Notes: a model not told the origin generated them from the sequence alone. Shown: positions 49,616 through 60,999, counted from the stretch's first letter. The stretch is DNA of 64,000 nucleotides from Undaria pinnatifida (GCA_012845835.1 JABAKD010000025.1:13917971-13981970), one strand, 5' to 3'. Program-made: numbers and translations.

Positions 49616-52024
49616 CCGGCTGAACCTTTTTGCCTCCCCCGAAATCATCGGGTCTTGGGAGAGGTGACGTGGCCTCATCAAGTGAGGAGCCTCATCATAC
49701 AAACTAAAATAGTGCACCTTTGCCCTACATGCGCCGTTGCACCCACGTTATGGCGACAAAGAAAAAAAAACACCCGAAACATCTACCTGGAATCGGGCGT
49801 TGCGTTGGATGATGCCATTTTAAAGAGTTTTGCAGCATTCGATAGGTTCGAAAACCACTCGATGTTCGAGTTGGATGACGATGATACGTTTTTTTTTCAC
49901 CGCCAACAGCTTGAGACTAGAGCAGTTGAGCCTAGAGCAGGATCAGACGATCTTGCACGCTTCACCCACTGCCGCGCAAGTGATTTTTACTGCCGGCTCA
50001 CCTCACGTCGCGTAACGTCCGTCCTCGCTCCGCGCCCGCCGCCAGTATCCCTGGGCCTCGCAAACCTGAACCGTTCCACCGTTTCCGTAGGGTGCGGGCT
50101 ATTTTGGTGAAACGTGATGAACGTGATGCGGTAGGGGTGCACCATTTTCTTTCCGAGGCTCGTAACCTGATGGGCTCTATAGAGCCATCCCTCCCACGGT
50201 GTAAGGGTTGCACTTTTCGGGACCAAAAAAAAAACGTTTTTGGTTTTCCCGTCGAGCTTCTCAAGCAAGAGTGTGGAACTATCTCTCGGTTAAAAGTATG
50301 ATACCAGGAAACGTTTACGAGTACATTTTGGTTTTCGACTGATGCATATAGAAAAGAAGTGTTGGTCGCTTTGAGCAGCTCCTTAGGTTAGGGGCCCAGA
50401 AAATTTCTTAGAATCTGCTGTGCACCTCTATCATAGCGTGGGATGCCTCTTGAGGAGCTCTATATATACCCGGTACAAGCTACACTGCAGTTTCAAGACG
50501 AGTCGCCGAGGCCTATATCCTTAATGAGGACACACACCCAGTAGTACGCGCGATCGGAGTATCACACAGAGCTTGCGAAGATGAGTTTCGACAAAATCTT
50601 TTTATCTCACAGCCGGAGGTGTATGTTTATTTTTATAGCATACCCCACCCGACAGCTAATTGTGAGAAGAAACGAGAGCACAGACCCGGCCAGGGTTACG
50701 GTAGAGGGGACCAATGCTTCGCCAAAAAAAGGTGCACCGTTTCCCCCCCCTTCAAGGTTGTTGGCTTGAACGGCTCTTTTATGCCTCGCCCAAAAAACGA
50801 TATTGAGCAACCCGGAAGTGCAATTTTGATATATGTGAACAAACCCGTGACCGAGGTATGCTTCGAAGTATGCAAACAATAAGTTTGAGAAAACAAAAAT
50901 GAACGCTCTTCGACGATTTTGGGTTAAGGAGCCCCGGCAGTCCAGAAAATATTCCGGTCAAAAAGTACTACCCTCTCTCCGTATCGTAGCACGCGTCCGG
51001 GGATAACTAGACTTTTCACTACTGAACGTTTTTCTTTTCTTCACCACACTCGCACGAGAGCTCGCGACTCTGCATCTCACGGGCAAACAGACTTCAGGCG
51101 ATTCCGTTTTGGCGCAGCATAGCTTACCCCTTCCGTTCACGGGTTCCCCCGTCGCACAATGAAATCAGCACGAAGGTGCTCACGGTGACAAACGAACAGG
51201 GGGGGGGGGGGGTCACTCGCACGCGTAACCCATGGCCACCGCAAAAAAGAAATATTTAGTCGCCAAAAATCCCCCCCCCTGCTACCCGTATATTCTGGGC
51301 CACCCGATGAACAATCTCATGTCGCTGCTTAAGGACCAATGGTACGGCGGTAGGGGGAGTACGTTGTTTTCGGGGCTTTTTTTTTTTTTTCACCGGTGGC
51401 TGGCTAGTGGTCACTCGAGCGAGCACCCCCCCCCCCCCCTGTTCCATGCGGTCACTTTTTTTTTTTTTTTTCGTGCTGATATAATTTTTCGATAGGAGTC
51501 CCCGGTGGGATGGTTACGGAGATCCATTGTTAACAGGGGTAAATGCCTCATTATCATGCGAAAAAAATCACCGGAAATTTCTCATAATTTTCGCAATATC
51601 TCAGCCAGAACATCACATTCTTTTATTTTTTTATTTTTGCGCCGTGACCGTGAGAGAAGACCTGTGCTAACAATCCAAGCTATCGTTTACCGTTATCGAC
51701 GAAGAATTGACAGAGTTATGACCCCATAGGCATTTTACCCCTGTTAACAAAGGATCTCCGTAAAAAATAGCGTGTTTTTTTCCCAGTGAGGTGCAGAGTC
51801 ACTCCTGCGACTGGCTCAGACCCGGCAGTGAACAATCGGGGGTACCCCCCTGCACCGTAGCCTTGGAAAAAAAATGTCGGATTCCAGCGGATATTGGGTT
51901 AAGGAGCCCCGAAGTCTTGGCAAAAGTTTTTTTGCCCAAACTGGTGCTACAAAAATTATAGCATAGCCACAGGCGTTTCTGTTTGAGGGGGAAGGGGTGG
52001 GCGACCCAGCCGTTCCGCTTTTAG
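49616..52024. other. Interval with MITE D pieces, no supported gene
   Basis: Contains two element D copies (51000-51235 on -, 51400-51865 on +) and a MITE E right end near 50915-51000. Open frames are short and unmatched. Remaining exons of the - strand gene could lie here but none stand out. Confidence 0.45.
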
Positions 52025-52320
52025 ATACATACCACGGTAGACTGATTCTACGATGCCCCCCCCCCCCCCCCCCCCCTACAACCAGCGATTTGCTTTTGCC
52101 GACGTTTCATGGCTATCCTACTCGAGACGAGGAAAGATTTTGCGAAACAATATCTTCGTATGTTTTCTTGTTTGCAAAGGACTATCGAACGGTGACGTCG
52201 GGGCGGCAAGGGGTACCGTGTTTTCAGGAGATACGGCCGTGAGCTCGTTTCAAAACCGGAGATTTCGTTAGAGAGAAGTTGGGGGGGGGGGGGGGGGGGG
52301 GGCTACCATAGAACGACTAC
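52025..52320 (+). mobile_element. MITE-like element B
   Basis: Same blocks as 49385-49615, with C and G homopolymer runs at the two ends (52056-52075 and 52281-52302) in inverted position. Confidence 0.8.
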
Positions 52321-52709
52321 TAGAGGTGTACGCTTTATGAAGAGCGCTCTAAGCTCTGTTCCCCACCCAACTAATGATTTTGAGAAGAATGGAAGAGCTT
52401 CGACTCGGCGAAAATCCCATGGCCTACGTATACCATATATATATATATATATATGTATGTTGCAAAGAATAGCATTTCCGACGATTTTGAGCTAGGAGGA
52501 GCGCCGTCACCCACACAATTTGACCTAAAAGTGCTACCTCAAGGTATATCGTAGCATGCGTCTTGATTGTATCCGACCCCTTTTGAAGACTCGGCCCACG
52601 TGTTTGGGGGGACTAGCTGGCACGGAGAAAAAAGGGGTGCTTACAACAAATAATCGGGCATGATCTCCAAAAGGTAGCTGCTTTTTACTGCTTTTACGAT
52701 ACCCGTCCC

Positions 52710-52960
52710 TCCCCTAGGTAGACCGGCGATTTTTCTTTTAAACGAACGTTCCATGGCTGCTCGACACTCGACACGAGATGCTACGAAAAACGTACCTTCA
52801 TGTAATTTCTTGGTTGCGAAAGGACTGTATCGAACGACGGCGTCGGGGTGGCGAGGGACGCCGTATTTTAGAAGACACGGCCGGGAGAAGGCCTCAAAAC
52901 CGACTATCTCGTTACATAAAAGTTGGGGGGGGGGGGGGGTACCGTAGAACGACCCCTTTG
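52710..52960 (+). mobile_element. MITE-like element B
   Basis: CGATTTTTCTTTTAAACGAA, CGTTCCATGGCTGCTCGACA, GAACGACGGCGTCGGGGTGG, then a G run and ACCGTAGAACGACC. The frame through it on the - strand is continuous with an IQ-gene exon only by chance. Confidence 0.8.
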
Positions 52961-53102
52961 CGGACCAAAAACACCGATTGGAAAAGCCCTGTTCCACCAC
53001 CGAACCTTCGGGGATGTGTCGATAGCCGCCGTCGCCGGAACCGGCATCACCCGGCTCCTGCCTTCCGGCCGACTGTTCCTTTGGCGCGGGGTTCAATCTC
53101 AC

Positions 53103-53222
53103 GTCGTCGAGGTCCGAGGTCTGAACAACGAGGGTCTTGTACTTGTGCTGGGCGCGTAGCTCGGCCGTCGGTGCCGCTAGCGCGTCGACTAGCGCCAGCC
53201 TCGACACCAGCATTTCCACCTC
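53103..53222 (-). CDS. Exon of the IQ-motif gene
   Basis: The acceptor is CGTCTTGCAG and the donor is GTGAGA (- strand). The exon is exactly 40 codons, phase 0: EVEMLVSRLALVDALAAPTA, ELRAQHKYKTLVVQTSDLDD. A decayed copy sits 5' on the - strand at 53543-53627. Later exons were not found, so the gene is 3'-incomplete here. Confidence 0.65.
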
Positions 53223-53234
53223 CTGCAAGACGGA

Positions 53235-53530
53235 GATAAAATGGTGGAGGTAGGTTTCGTGCGAGAGAGGGCGTTATGCGAAAGAGCACAGCACTCGTGC
53301 GAGAGAGGGCCCGGGTGTGAGAGAGTCGTTGGTTGCGCTGGTTTAACGTCAATGGAGAGAGAGAGGCATTGTAGAAGAGGCAATAGTCGTGACAGAGAGC
53401 CGGGTGTGCGAGAGAGTCGTTGGTTGCGCGCTGGCTAGGCGTTCACGAGATGAGAAAATGGTTGAACGAAAGAGCACAGTCGTGCGAGAGAGAGCCGGAA
53501 TGTGAGGGAGTCGTTGGTTGGGCTGTTTTG
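53235..53530 (-). repeat. Degenerate tandem repeat upstream of the IQ-gene exon
   Basis: Three units near 53270-53345, 53385-53440 and 53465-53535 share GTGCGAGAGAG(G/A), CCGGGTGTG and GAGAGTCGTTGGTTGCGC. They connect the functional exon to its decayed copy, as expected of one old tandem duplication. Confidence 0.7.
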
Positions 53531-53542
53531 GCGTTGATGGCT

Positions 53543-53627
53543 GGGCGCGTAGTCTTGGTCGTTGGTGCTGTGAGCTAATCGACGAGCGCCAGGCTCCTCG
53601 ACACGACCATTTTCCGCCTTCCACGAA
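53543..53627 (-). pseudogene. Decayed copy of the IQ-gene exon at 53103-53222
   Basis: On the + strand CTGGGCGCGTAGTCTTGG, CGACGAGCGCCAGGCTCCTC and GACACGACCATTTTCCGCC parallel the complement of the functional exon's acceptor-side two thirds. The copy lies upstream on the - strand and includes acceptor-side bases. Confidence 0.8.
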
Positions 53628-53971
53628 AAGTGCGAGAAAGCCGTTGATTGTGACGGGTTTATGTTGGCCGCGGGCAAAAAGGCAATGGTTCTGAGGTTTC
53701 GTGATCAAACTCAAAATAGCGCTCAACACCCCGATAACAATATATGGCTGTTGTTCGCTCCGTTGACCGCAAAAGCAAAAAAAAACGAAAGCGAAAACGA
53801 AAACGAAAACGTTCCTCCCGACCGTCCGTCTCGTGTCAGAAAAAAAAGTACTTTTGTGTTGTATAATACCTATCTATAGGGCATGGGCTTGTTGATCGGA
53901 TTGGATTGCAGTTTTTGGTGTACAAAGAAAAAAATCAGTTTTTGGGTCAGGTATGGAGGTCATGAGGTCAC

Positions 53972-54945
53972 GAGCGATGCGTGGTACGATAGAGGTAGCA
54001 CCACTTTTCGAGCCTGAAAATGGTTTTCTGATTGACGGGGCTCCTTAATCCCGAAAAATCGCCGGGAATAACAGGACATTTTTTTTTTTTTTTTTGCACG
54101 ATTTTCGTCGTGTACCTAGCTAGCTAGGCCATGGGATTTTTCATCCGGTGGCAGCTTTTTTTCTTTTTTTTTTGCTTAAAATCACAGTTTTTTTTGGCAC
54201 AGGTCTTGAGCTCCCAAAGAGAGGAAACCTCACAAAAAACAACTTGATGCACCCCTACCCTAGCATGTGTCTTTTTTTCGGTGCATGATGCGCGGGGTGC
54301 GATAAGGCTAATAACGCTTTCGGGTCAAAACAGCGCTGATTGACGGGAGGGGGGGGGGGGGAGTCCTTCATTGACGCGCCTTGATCCGTCTCAACCCAGG
54401 AATCATACCAGACGTCCATGTAGTACCGAATGCATTTTCCCTTTGTAATAATAGGAGCTCTTTTACGTTTTGCTTTGTTTCTTGTTTTTTTTTTCGTTTT
54501 TTCGGTTGTGGGTGTGCTTCTTTTTTTCGTGTTTATAACAACAATGCATGCTACGGTAGACGTGTGTGCACACACTCATTTTTCAATCGGAGGCTTTCCT
54601 CGCTTGAGTAGGTCTACGCCCCGCACTCACCTCCAAAACTGATTTTTTGAGCAAAGAAAAAAATCACAGTGCTATCCAAAGAGCAATCCCAAGTCCTACT
54701 GCTGTCGTGGGCATACGGGCGCCTCCCCTTGTCTTTCAGATCGTCTCTTTTGAATTCGCTTTGGACGGGGACGCTTTTTGTTGCTTGTCGCAGATACACG
54801 TTGACACACTTTTTTTTTCGCACGGGCACTATTTTTAGTTTCCGACGATTTAGGGTTAAGGAGCCGCGTCCTTTCGAAAAAGCGAGTCAGCCAAGAAACG
54901 GTATACCTTGATAAAACCTCTATCGTAGCACGCGTCCAAATCAGG
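53972..54945. mobile_element. Long-TIR MITE family E
   Basis: Left end near 53972: GGTACGATAGAGGTAGCACC, GGTTTTCTGATTGACGGGGC, TCCTTAATCCCGAAAAATCG. Right end 54841-54940 is the inverse: CCGACGATTTAGGGTTAAGG, AGCCGCGTCC, ACCTCTATCGTAGCACGCGT. Terminal inverted repeats are about 90 bases and imperfect. Confidence 0.65.
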
Positions 54946-55340
54946 AGAGGGCATCGACCGAACCTAACCCTGACCCTAGTACAACATCACCTTCTGGATT
55001 TTTTTTTCGTTTTTGGTGTGGTGAATGAAATTCCGACGATTTAGGGTTAAGGAGCCGCGTCCTTTCGAAAAAGCGTGTCAGCCAAGAAACGGTATACCTT
55101 GACACATCTGTCGTAGCACGTGTCCAAATCAGGAGAGGGCATCGACCGAACCTAACCCGGACCCTAGTACAACTTAAACCTTTAAAGATTTTTTTTTTCT
55201 TGGTATGGTGAATGAAATTCCGACGACAATGGGTTAAGGAGCTCCGTCCTTCGAAAAAGCGTGTCAGCCAAGAAACGGTATACCTTAATATGCCTCTATC
55301 GTAGCACGCGTCGATATCACGAGGGGGCATCGAGCCAACC
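54838..55340 (+). repeat. Three-copy tandem repeat of a MITE E right end
   Basis: Copies start at 54841, about 55030 and about 55218 (period about 188): TTCCGACGATTTAGGGTTAA, AAGAAACGGTATACCTTGA, ATCGTAGCACGCGTCC, GGGCATCGACCGAACCTAAC. A fourth, more decayed unit is at 55525-55680. Confidence 0.92.
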
Positions 55341-55756
55341 TAACGCGCCTGCTACGGGTATCGGTGTACCAACCTTTGTTTTCATTTGCCTGCAAGGTTC
55401 TTGGCTCGAGCGAGCTCTACAATATTACCCACTCGTTTTTTTTTGTGTGAGCTTAAAGTGCAACCCTGATGGCCAATTGCCATGGTCTAGATTTAAAATA
55501 AATCGATTGTGAGATTTGCAGCACAAGAACGAAAAATCCGACCAGTTGGGGTTACACGGAGCCCCGTCATTTTTCACAATTTTGTGTTTGGCCGAAAACT
55601 GTGCCACCTCTACCGTGGCACGACTCCGAAGCACGAGAGGGTGTCTGTACCCGGCCTGACCCTAGAACGCTAACCCTTATCAGGCGAACTCCTGCCCGTT
55701 ACATCTCACAAGCTCGGGCTCCTAAACGAGGGGTTAGATCTGCATCCATAGTCTAC

Positions 55757-55939
55757 CCACAGCGACCGTAAACTCCGTATATCTTCTGCTCGTAGCATGA
55801 CGCAATATGCCTCGTTTTTACACGCCCCCACCTTGGCTCGCTTGCCCGGGAGGACGGCTCGAATCGGACCCGCCAGGAAACCGCCTCCCTTGTGAACTTC
55901 GGCGTACCTGGCGTTGTGCTTTCGCAGGATTTCTCGCAC
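55757..55939 (-). CDS. Exon of the IQ-motif gene (3' end uncertain)
   Basis: The acceptor is ACACAACAG (- strand). The frame is open for at least 61 codons: VREILRKHNARYAEVHKGGG, FLAGPIRAVLPGKRAKVG, CKNEAYCVMLRAEDI. A GTAGAC donor gives the end stated; GTGGGG after KRAK is an alternative. Domain not recognised. Confidence 0.6.
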
Positions 55940-56311
55940 CTGTTGTGTAGCGTTAAAGAATGAAACATTGGCGTGGGGATTGGGAATGATCTAAAGACAA
56001 TAGCCGTTGCTGGCTTCGGCTCAATGATACGATCGAGGCGTGTACCAGGCACCCAGGCTAACAAAAGAGGGCGGTCACGTTTGGGGCCTGGTTTTTGCGT
56101 TGCCTCGGGGCCACGCGCTCGCGTGCCCCCCCTCCGTTCCGTTTGCGGTGTTTTTATAATTTCATGTCATTTTTTGTTGTGCGACATGAATCTGCATTGG
56201 AACGGAGAGCTACCCACGCCGCGCGAAAAAAATTGCCGGGCGAGGCGTTTTTGTCCTCTTGAGGTGTACAGTGTCACTCGTGCGAGTATGATATGGGGGT
56301 AGCTCCGACGG

Positions 56312-57050
56312 ATTTACGGTTATAGAGGTATTATGGCATTTTTTTGGTCTGAAAAGGTTTCTGAATGACGGGTCTCCTCAACCCACAAAATGATCGGAAA
56401 AAACAAAATCGTTCCGTTTTCGTTTTCGCAATATTTTTTTGTTTTGTTTCAATACCTAATACCTAAAAAGCCCCACCATGAGATTTTCCATCGCGGTTGT
56501 GCGCTTAATTCATTTTTACTCAAAATCAAGTTTTTGCCTCAAGAGGGGAAACGGAGCTCCTCAAGAGGCTAGGAGCCCCCCAAAAAAAAACAGTGCGCAC
56601 CTTTACCGTAGCACGCCCCCCCCCCCCCCCCCCCCCGCCCCCCCCCCCCCCCCCTTACCGTGCCCTTACCGCGCCCTTACCGCGCCCTTACAGTATCGTT
56701 AGTTCAGGCGAGCACGAAAATTCGTTTTTCAGACACCACACACCCAGTGCTACGATTATAGTATTAGAGGTGCACCAACCGTTGTTTTTTTCCCTGCAGG
56801 GTTGTTTGTTGGCTTGAGGATCTCTATTCTTTGCCTCACCCCCCCCCAAAAAAAAAAAAAAAACATTTTGAGCAACCCGGAAATGCAACCCGAAGAAGAA
56901 CAAACATGTTGGGGCCTACGTGTTCAGAACAACAAGTTTTGGAAGATATGAAATGACACTTTTTCGACCATTTTTGTGTTAAGGGGCCCTGTGATCCAGA
57001 AATAGTTTGGTCCGAACGGGACGCCTCGATCGTAGCACGCGCGTCCAGAG
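56312..57050. mobile_element. Long-TIR MITE family E
   Basis: Left: GGTTATAGAGGTATTATGGC, GGTTTCTGAATGACGGGTCT, CCTCAACCCAC. Right: GTGTTAAGGGGCCCTGTGAT, CCAGAAATAGTTTGGTC, CGCCTCGATCGTAGCACGCG. It contains a C run and a GCACC-rich middle. Confidence 0.6.
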
Positions 57051-57595
57051 TCCTTTTTTAAAAAGCCCAGACATTGGGGGCGGGGGGGCGTTGGGAAGCC
57101 AAAACCAATAGATTAAAAAAGTTCGACATTAAAAGATTCGGTGTTTTCTCGATTCGTACAGAAATTACACTACACTTGGTACGATTTTTTTCCCCCCCCA
57201 TTTTGTTCTTTCAGTGTAAGGCGTCGTGGCGTCTGGGGGCCCGGCCCGACCCCGCGTGCTTCCCTGCTTAACCCGATGAACGACCCAACAGCCTTGGCCG
57301 GCGAAAACGACGAACACGTTTGTCGGCGCAAATGACGAAAAACACGCCGACAGGCCGACTTTAGACAGCTTGCTTCAGGTGGGGCGCCTCATCTAATGGT
57401 CAGAAGTAAACATATTTTCTGCTGAAATTGCTAGCTCCAGATATCGTAGTACGCGCGCCATAGCAGAAGAGGTAATGTCGCCCCTTGAATATTTTTTTTT
57501 TGTTTAGCGCACATTTTTTTTTTCTTTTCTCAACGTTCATCACTCAGATGCAAGCATTTCAATCTTACCCGGGCACTTGGTTGTTAGAAATACAG

Positions 57596-57875
57596 ACTGA
57601 TTCTACTGTACGATACCCCCACCCCCCCAACAAAAAAAAATACAACCAGCGACATCTTTAACGAACGTTTCATGGCGCTGCTCGACACAAGGAAGAATGC
57701 CACGAAGAACCATCTTCACGTATTTTCTTGGTTTGCGAAAGGGCTATATCGATCGAAGGCGTCGGGGTGGCAAGGGGCGCCGTTGTTCAGGAGATTCGGA
57801 CGGGTCTCAGAACCGGCGATTTCGTCAAGAGAAAAGTTGGGGGGGGCTCTAGCATAGAACGACTCACCGGTGGCT
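57596..57875 (+). mobile_element. MITE-like element B
   Basis: TGATTCTACTGTACGATACC, CATCTTTAACGAACGTTTCA, AAGGCGTCGGGGTGGCAAGG, CAAGAGAAAAGTTGG and CATAGAACGACTCACC in order. It abuts an IQ-gene exon (57890-58033). Confidence 0.8.
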
Positions 57876-57889
57876 GATGTTTTTCTTAC

Positions 57890-58033
57890 CTCGGATTCGT
57901 AGCAATAGCCCCGGTGAGCCCAGCACGCTTCTTGATCTCGCCCCACAAACTTGAAGCTGAACCCGCAGCGAAGGACGGAGAGCATCAGGGGCACTCCGCT
58001 CACAACCGTCCCCTGTTGGTACACCGTCAAAAC
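57890..58033 (-). CDS. Exon of the IQ-motif gene
   Basis: The acceptor is CTGACTAG and the donor is GTAAGA (- strand). The exon is 48 codons, phase 0: VLTVYQQGTVVSGVPLMLSV then LRCGFSFKFVGRDQ and CWAHRGYCYESE. The composition is protein-like and unlike the surrounding low-complexity DNA. I do not recognise the domain. Confidence 0.65.
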
Positions 58034-58955
58034 CTAGTCAGCGAAATTAAACGTCGAGACGAGATTTTAGTAGATGCGGACGTAGTATCTCGGACGCAGG
58101 GCCTAAACGTACTTTTTCTTTTCTCTTCTTTTCGCGCCCACTCCTTCTGTTTTGTTCATGTACCTTTCCTTGTTCTCCTTCTCTTTCCCTAGACATAACT
58201 GAGGTCCGGGGCCACTAAGCGGGCTCTAACCCCCCCCCCCCCCCCCCCCTCCCCCCCCCCTCCCCCCCCCCCCTCTCCCCCTCCCCCACCCTCCCCGCTA
58301 CGGCACGCGCCTTCTCGTTTTTTCGCGACAACAATTCATCGCTTTCTTCCCTGTCGTGGACTCGCGTGCATCGAAACTGCTCAAACTATTCTAGTACAAA
58401 CAGAAAAATGGGGGCTTCTTATGTTTGTATGGTGATTTTTTTTCAAGTTCGTCGGCTGAATCATCACATGGCAGGGGGTTGAACATTTTTGGAGCCAAAA
58501 CAAGGTATACCTTCTGGCCGGTTGAGCCCCTCAAGTTGTGGGGACTGGGGCATGGAAAATTTCGGTCGGGTTGCGGGAACGAATAATTTCTTCGAATTCA
58601 TTTTTCGGGTGAGATGTTGAGCTCCTTCCTCCTTCCTCCTCCCCCTCCTCCCCCTCGCGCTAGGCGCCCAGAAAACGCCTGCTGCGCCCCCGTTGCGTGG
58701 GATGACTCAGAATGTGCGCGCCATCAATTTAATGGTCGATACGCGCATCTTCATAGGTGGCGCGGTACTCCGGTCGCGCGTTTGTTAAAGATGTATTCCT
58801 CTTTGAACATGTACGATCCCCCCATAGATGCTGCCAGGGTTAGACTGTTTCTATGATATCTGTTAAGGTATTAGTGGGGTATTAGTCCGTTTGACCACTT
58901 GCAAAAGGTTAACCGATAGCTTACCCAAACTAAGCCTTATAACACTCTCCCCCCC

Positions 58956-59023
58956 TGAAACGGCGGGATAGCAGGTCGGCCGGATATACGGGCGGACCTG
59001 TCAATTATCCAAGCCGTTTCATT
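58956..59023. repeat. Long imperfect hairpin in the TRIM interior
   Basis: GAAACGGC pairs with GCCGTTTC, GGATA with TATCC and CAGGTC with GACCTG, around a CGGCCGG-containing loop. It could fold in RNA or mark a nested insertion. Confidence 0.65.
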
Positions 59024-59089
59024 CCCTGGGGATACCAGGGAGAGTATTTTTCAAGTTCGACATGGGTAAATCTGAAAAGTTTATTATTG

Positions 59090-59146
59090 TGGATGGTGGG
59101 GATCGAACCCACGACCCAAAAAACCCATGGTCTGTCGATGACGCCA
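59090..59146 (-). other. tRNA-like B-box segment in the TRIM interior
   Basis: On the - strand GGTCGTGGGTTCGATCCCCA has a T-arm-like stem (GTGGG/CCCAC) around TTCGATC, a canonical Pol III B box. No matching acceptor 5' strand is seen, so this is a tRNA-derived segment, not a tRNA gene. Confidence 0.6.
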
Positions 59147-59239
59147 TTTGTTAAGGAATTAGTGGGGTATTAGTCCGTTTGACCACTTGCAACTGGTTAA
59201 CCGATAGCTTACCCAAACTAAGCCTTATAACATATCCCC

Positions 59240-59510
59240 ACCCCCCCCCCAAAAAAAAAAAATCATCGATATTCTTTTTAACGAACGTTTCATGAGTGCT
59301 CGACACGAGGAAGAGGATGCCACGAAAAAAAATATTCACCCACATATCCTCTGGTCTGCGAAAGGTCCTATCGAACGCCGACGTCAAGGTGGCAACAAGG
59401 GGCCCCGCATTTTTCAGGAGACACGGCCGGGAGCTGGTTTTCCAAAATCAGCGACTTCGTTGAAGAAACGTTGGGTGGGGCGGCTACCACCATCGTAGAA
59501 CGACTCGTCA
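59240..59510 (+). mobile_element. MITE-like element B
   Basis: TTCTTTTTAACGAACGTTTC, ATGCCACGAAAAAAAATATT, GACACGGCCGGGAGCTGG, GACTTCGTTGAAGAAACG, CATCGTAGAACGACTCG in order. Immediately 3' of the TRIM-like element. Confidence 0.8.
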
Positions 59511-59744
59511 ACAAGACACTTTTTTCTTTTTTTTTTTCCAATCAATGCCGAATTCGGTCCGCGCTCGTTCTTGCGCGTGTGTGGGGCGCTTCACACCGAA
59601 AAAGAGCGACGTGTGCTGCTGCTGCTGCTGTACAAGTGCGCACCAATTTATTTCTTATGCTTTTCACTTGAGACCAAGGCTACCTTTACTCCAAAGGGGA
59701 CACCCCCTTTTTCCACTACCGACATTGAGCCACTCGGGCTACGG

Positions 59745-60052
59745 TAGTGACGCGTGCTTGCGATGACAGAGGTGCACCGCTTTTTTTTTTGTTTCTGAGA
59801 AATTATTATCCTCGATTTGGGAGCTTAAGACATGCCCCTCCCTCCCCTCCCAAAAACTCTGGCTTGCGGGAAAAATAAAGACTGCTGCTCTATACCGGAT
59901 GGACAAATCCCGCGGCCTAGTAGTGGGTACACAAACGAAGGACCACGGAAAAAAATGTTTGGCTTGTATTTTTTTTTAACTTAAGGAGCCCCGTCATTGA
60001 GAAAAAAATCTGTGCCAAAAAAAAATGTCATCCCTATCGTAGCATGCGTCCA
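59745..60052. mobile_element. Long-TIR MITE family E, short copy
   Basis: Left: GTGCTTGCGATGACAGAGGT. Right: AACTTAAGGAGCCCCGTCAT and CCCTATCGTAGCATGCGTCC. About 300 bases; the two ends are inverted relatives. Confidence 0.6.
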
Positions 60053-60270
60053 CTCGCACGAGTGACTCTGTACCTCATCGGACAAGAAAAAAAACAAAAA
60101 AAAAAAACTGCGTATAGGCGCTTCATTTTGGCGCAAGCGCGTAGCTGGCACCATTTCGTCGCGGGCTCACGTCGAAAAATGTGTTTCAGCTGCTCGAAAG
60201 CTCAAGACCGCAATTGGAACAAGAGGGTTCGTCACTCGCACGAGTGACCCCTTGCCACGGCAGAAACAAT

Positions 60271-60999
60271 CCCCCCTAACCACCTTCGCCTGGGTCTCGA
60301 GGAGCTCTACACCGTACTGAGGCGTTCTACGACAGAGGTTGCACCGTTTGGACGAAACGGCTTCTGAGAGGCGGGGCTCATCAACCCTCCTCAACCCCAA
60401 ATCGTCGGAATCTCATTATTTGTTTGGGGAAGTATGTCTTCTTGAATGCCCAGAGGTTGTTGCGATGGGATTGTTCCTCGGGGGTGTTGACGCTTTCGAT
60501 TTTTCTCCAAAAATCAGTTTGTGGGCGAGGCGTAGAGTTCTGCGCGAGTCGACGGGGGAAGAAAAGGGCTGATGGAGTCTCCCTCCGCGATGAAAGTGAA
60601 GGGGGCACGTGCCGCAGTGGGGAGGGCGGGGAAGAGCAGCCTGCTTGTGCTTTTACCGTGGAACTGAGTTACACGTGAGGAGGGGAGAAAAGATAAAGGA
60701 AAAGCGCGAGGATAACAGATGGGAGGACAGCTCCGCACATGGTGAACCCAGGAAGACAACGTGGTTGTGCACCTCTATCGTCGCATGCTTCCGCTCGAAA
60801 AAATATTTTTTTGGAGACGAACAGATGCATCGCCCGATGCGAAAACAATCTGGTGCCCTACTTGTCGATATTTTTACAATGGAAACAAATATGCAAGAAA
60901 CGAACGACATCGCTCCAGCTGTATTGGGTTAAGAAGCACCATCACCGCAGGAACAAATATTGCCTAAGATCGGTATACCTTGATACCGGGGGTGTTCAC
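60271..60999. other. Intron of the - strand gene with MITE E ends
   Basis: A left MITE E end is at 60320-60415 (TTCTACGACAGAGGTTGCAC, then CCCCAAATCGTCGGAA). Right-end-like pieces are at 60770-60790 and 60920-60985. Nothing else is recognised. Confidence 0.45.

Larger units (their letters stand above)
58861..59232 (-). mobile_element. TRIM-like miniature LTR element with target duplication
   Basis: Two 84-base direct repeats (58861-58944 and 59149-59232) differ at three positions. They begin TGTTAAGG and end TTATAACA, i.e. TG...CA. TATC flanks both outer ends (58857-58860; 59233-59236). The 204-base interior has, on the - strand, TGGCGTCATCG two bases after the 5' repeat (possible primer-binding site) and a purine tract (AGGGGGGGAGAG) before the 3' repeat. 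It has no coding capacity. Confidence 0.8.

Noticed and set aside
59090-59150. Functional tRNA gene on -
   Set aside because: A good T arm and B box, but no pairing acceptor stem or anticodon arm.
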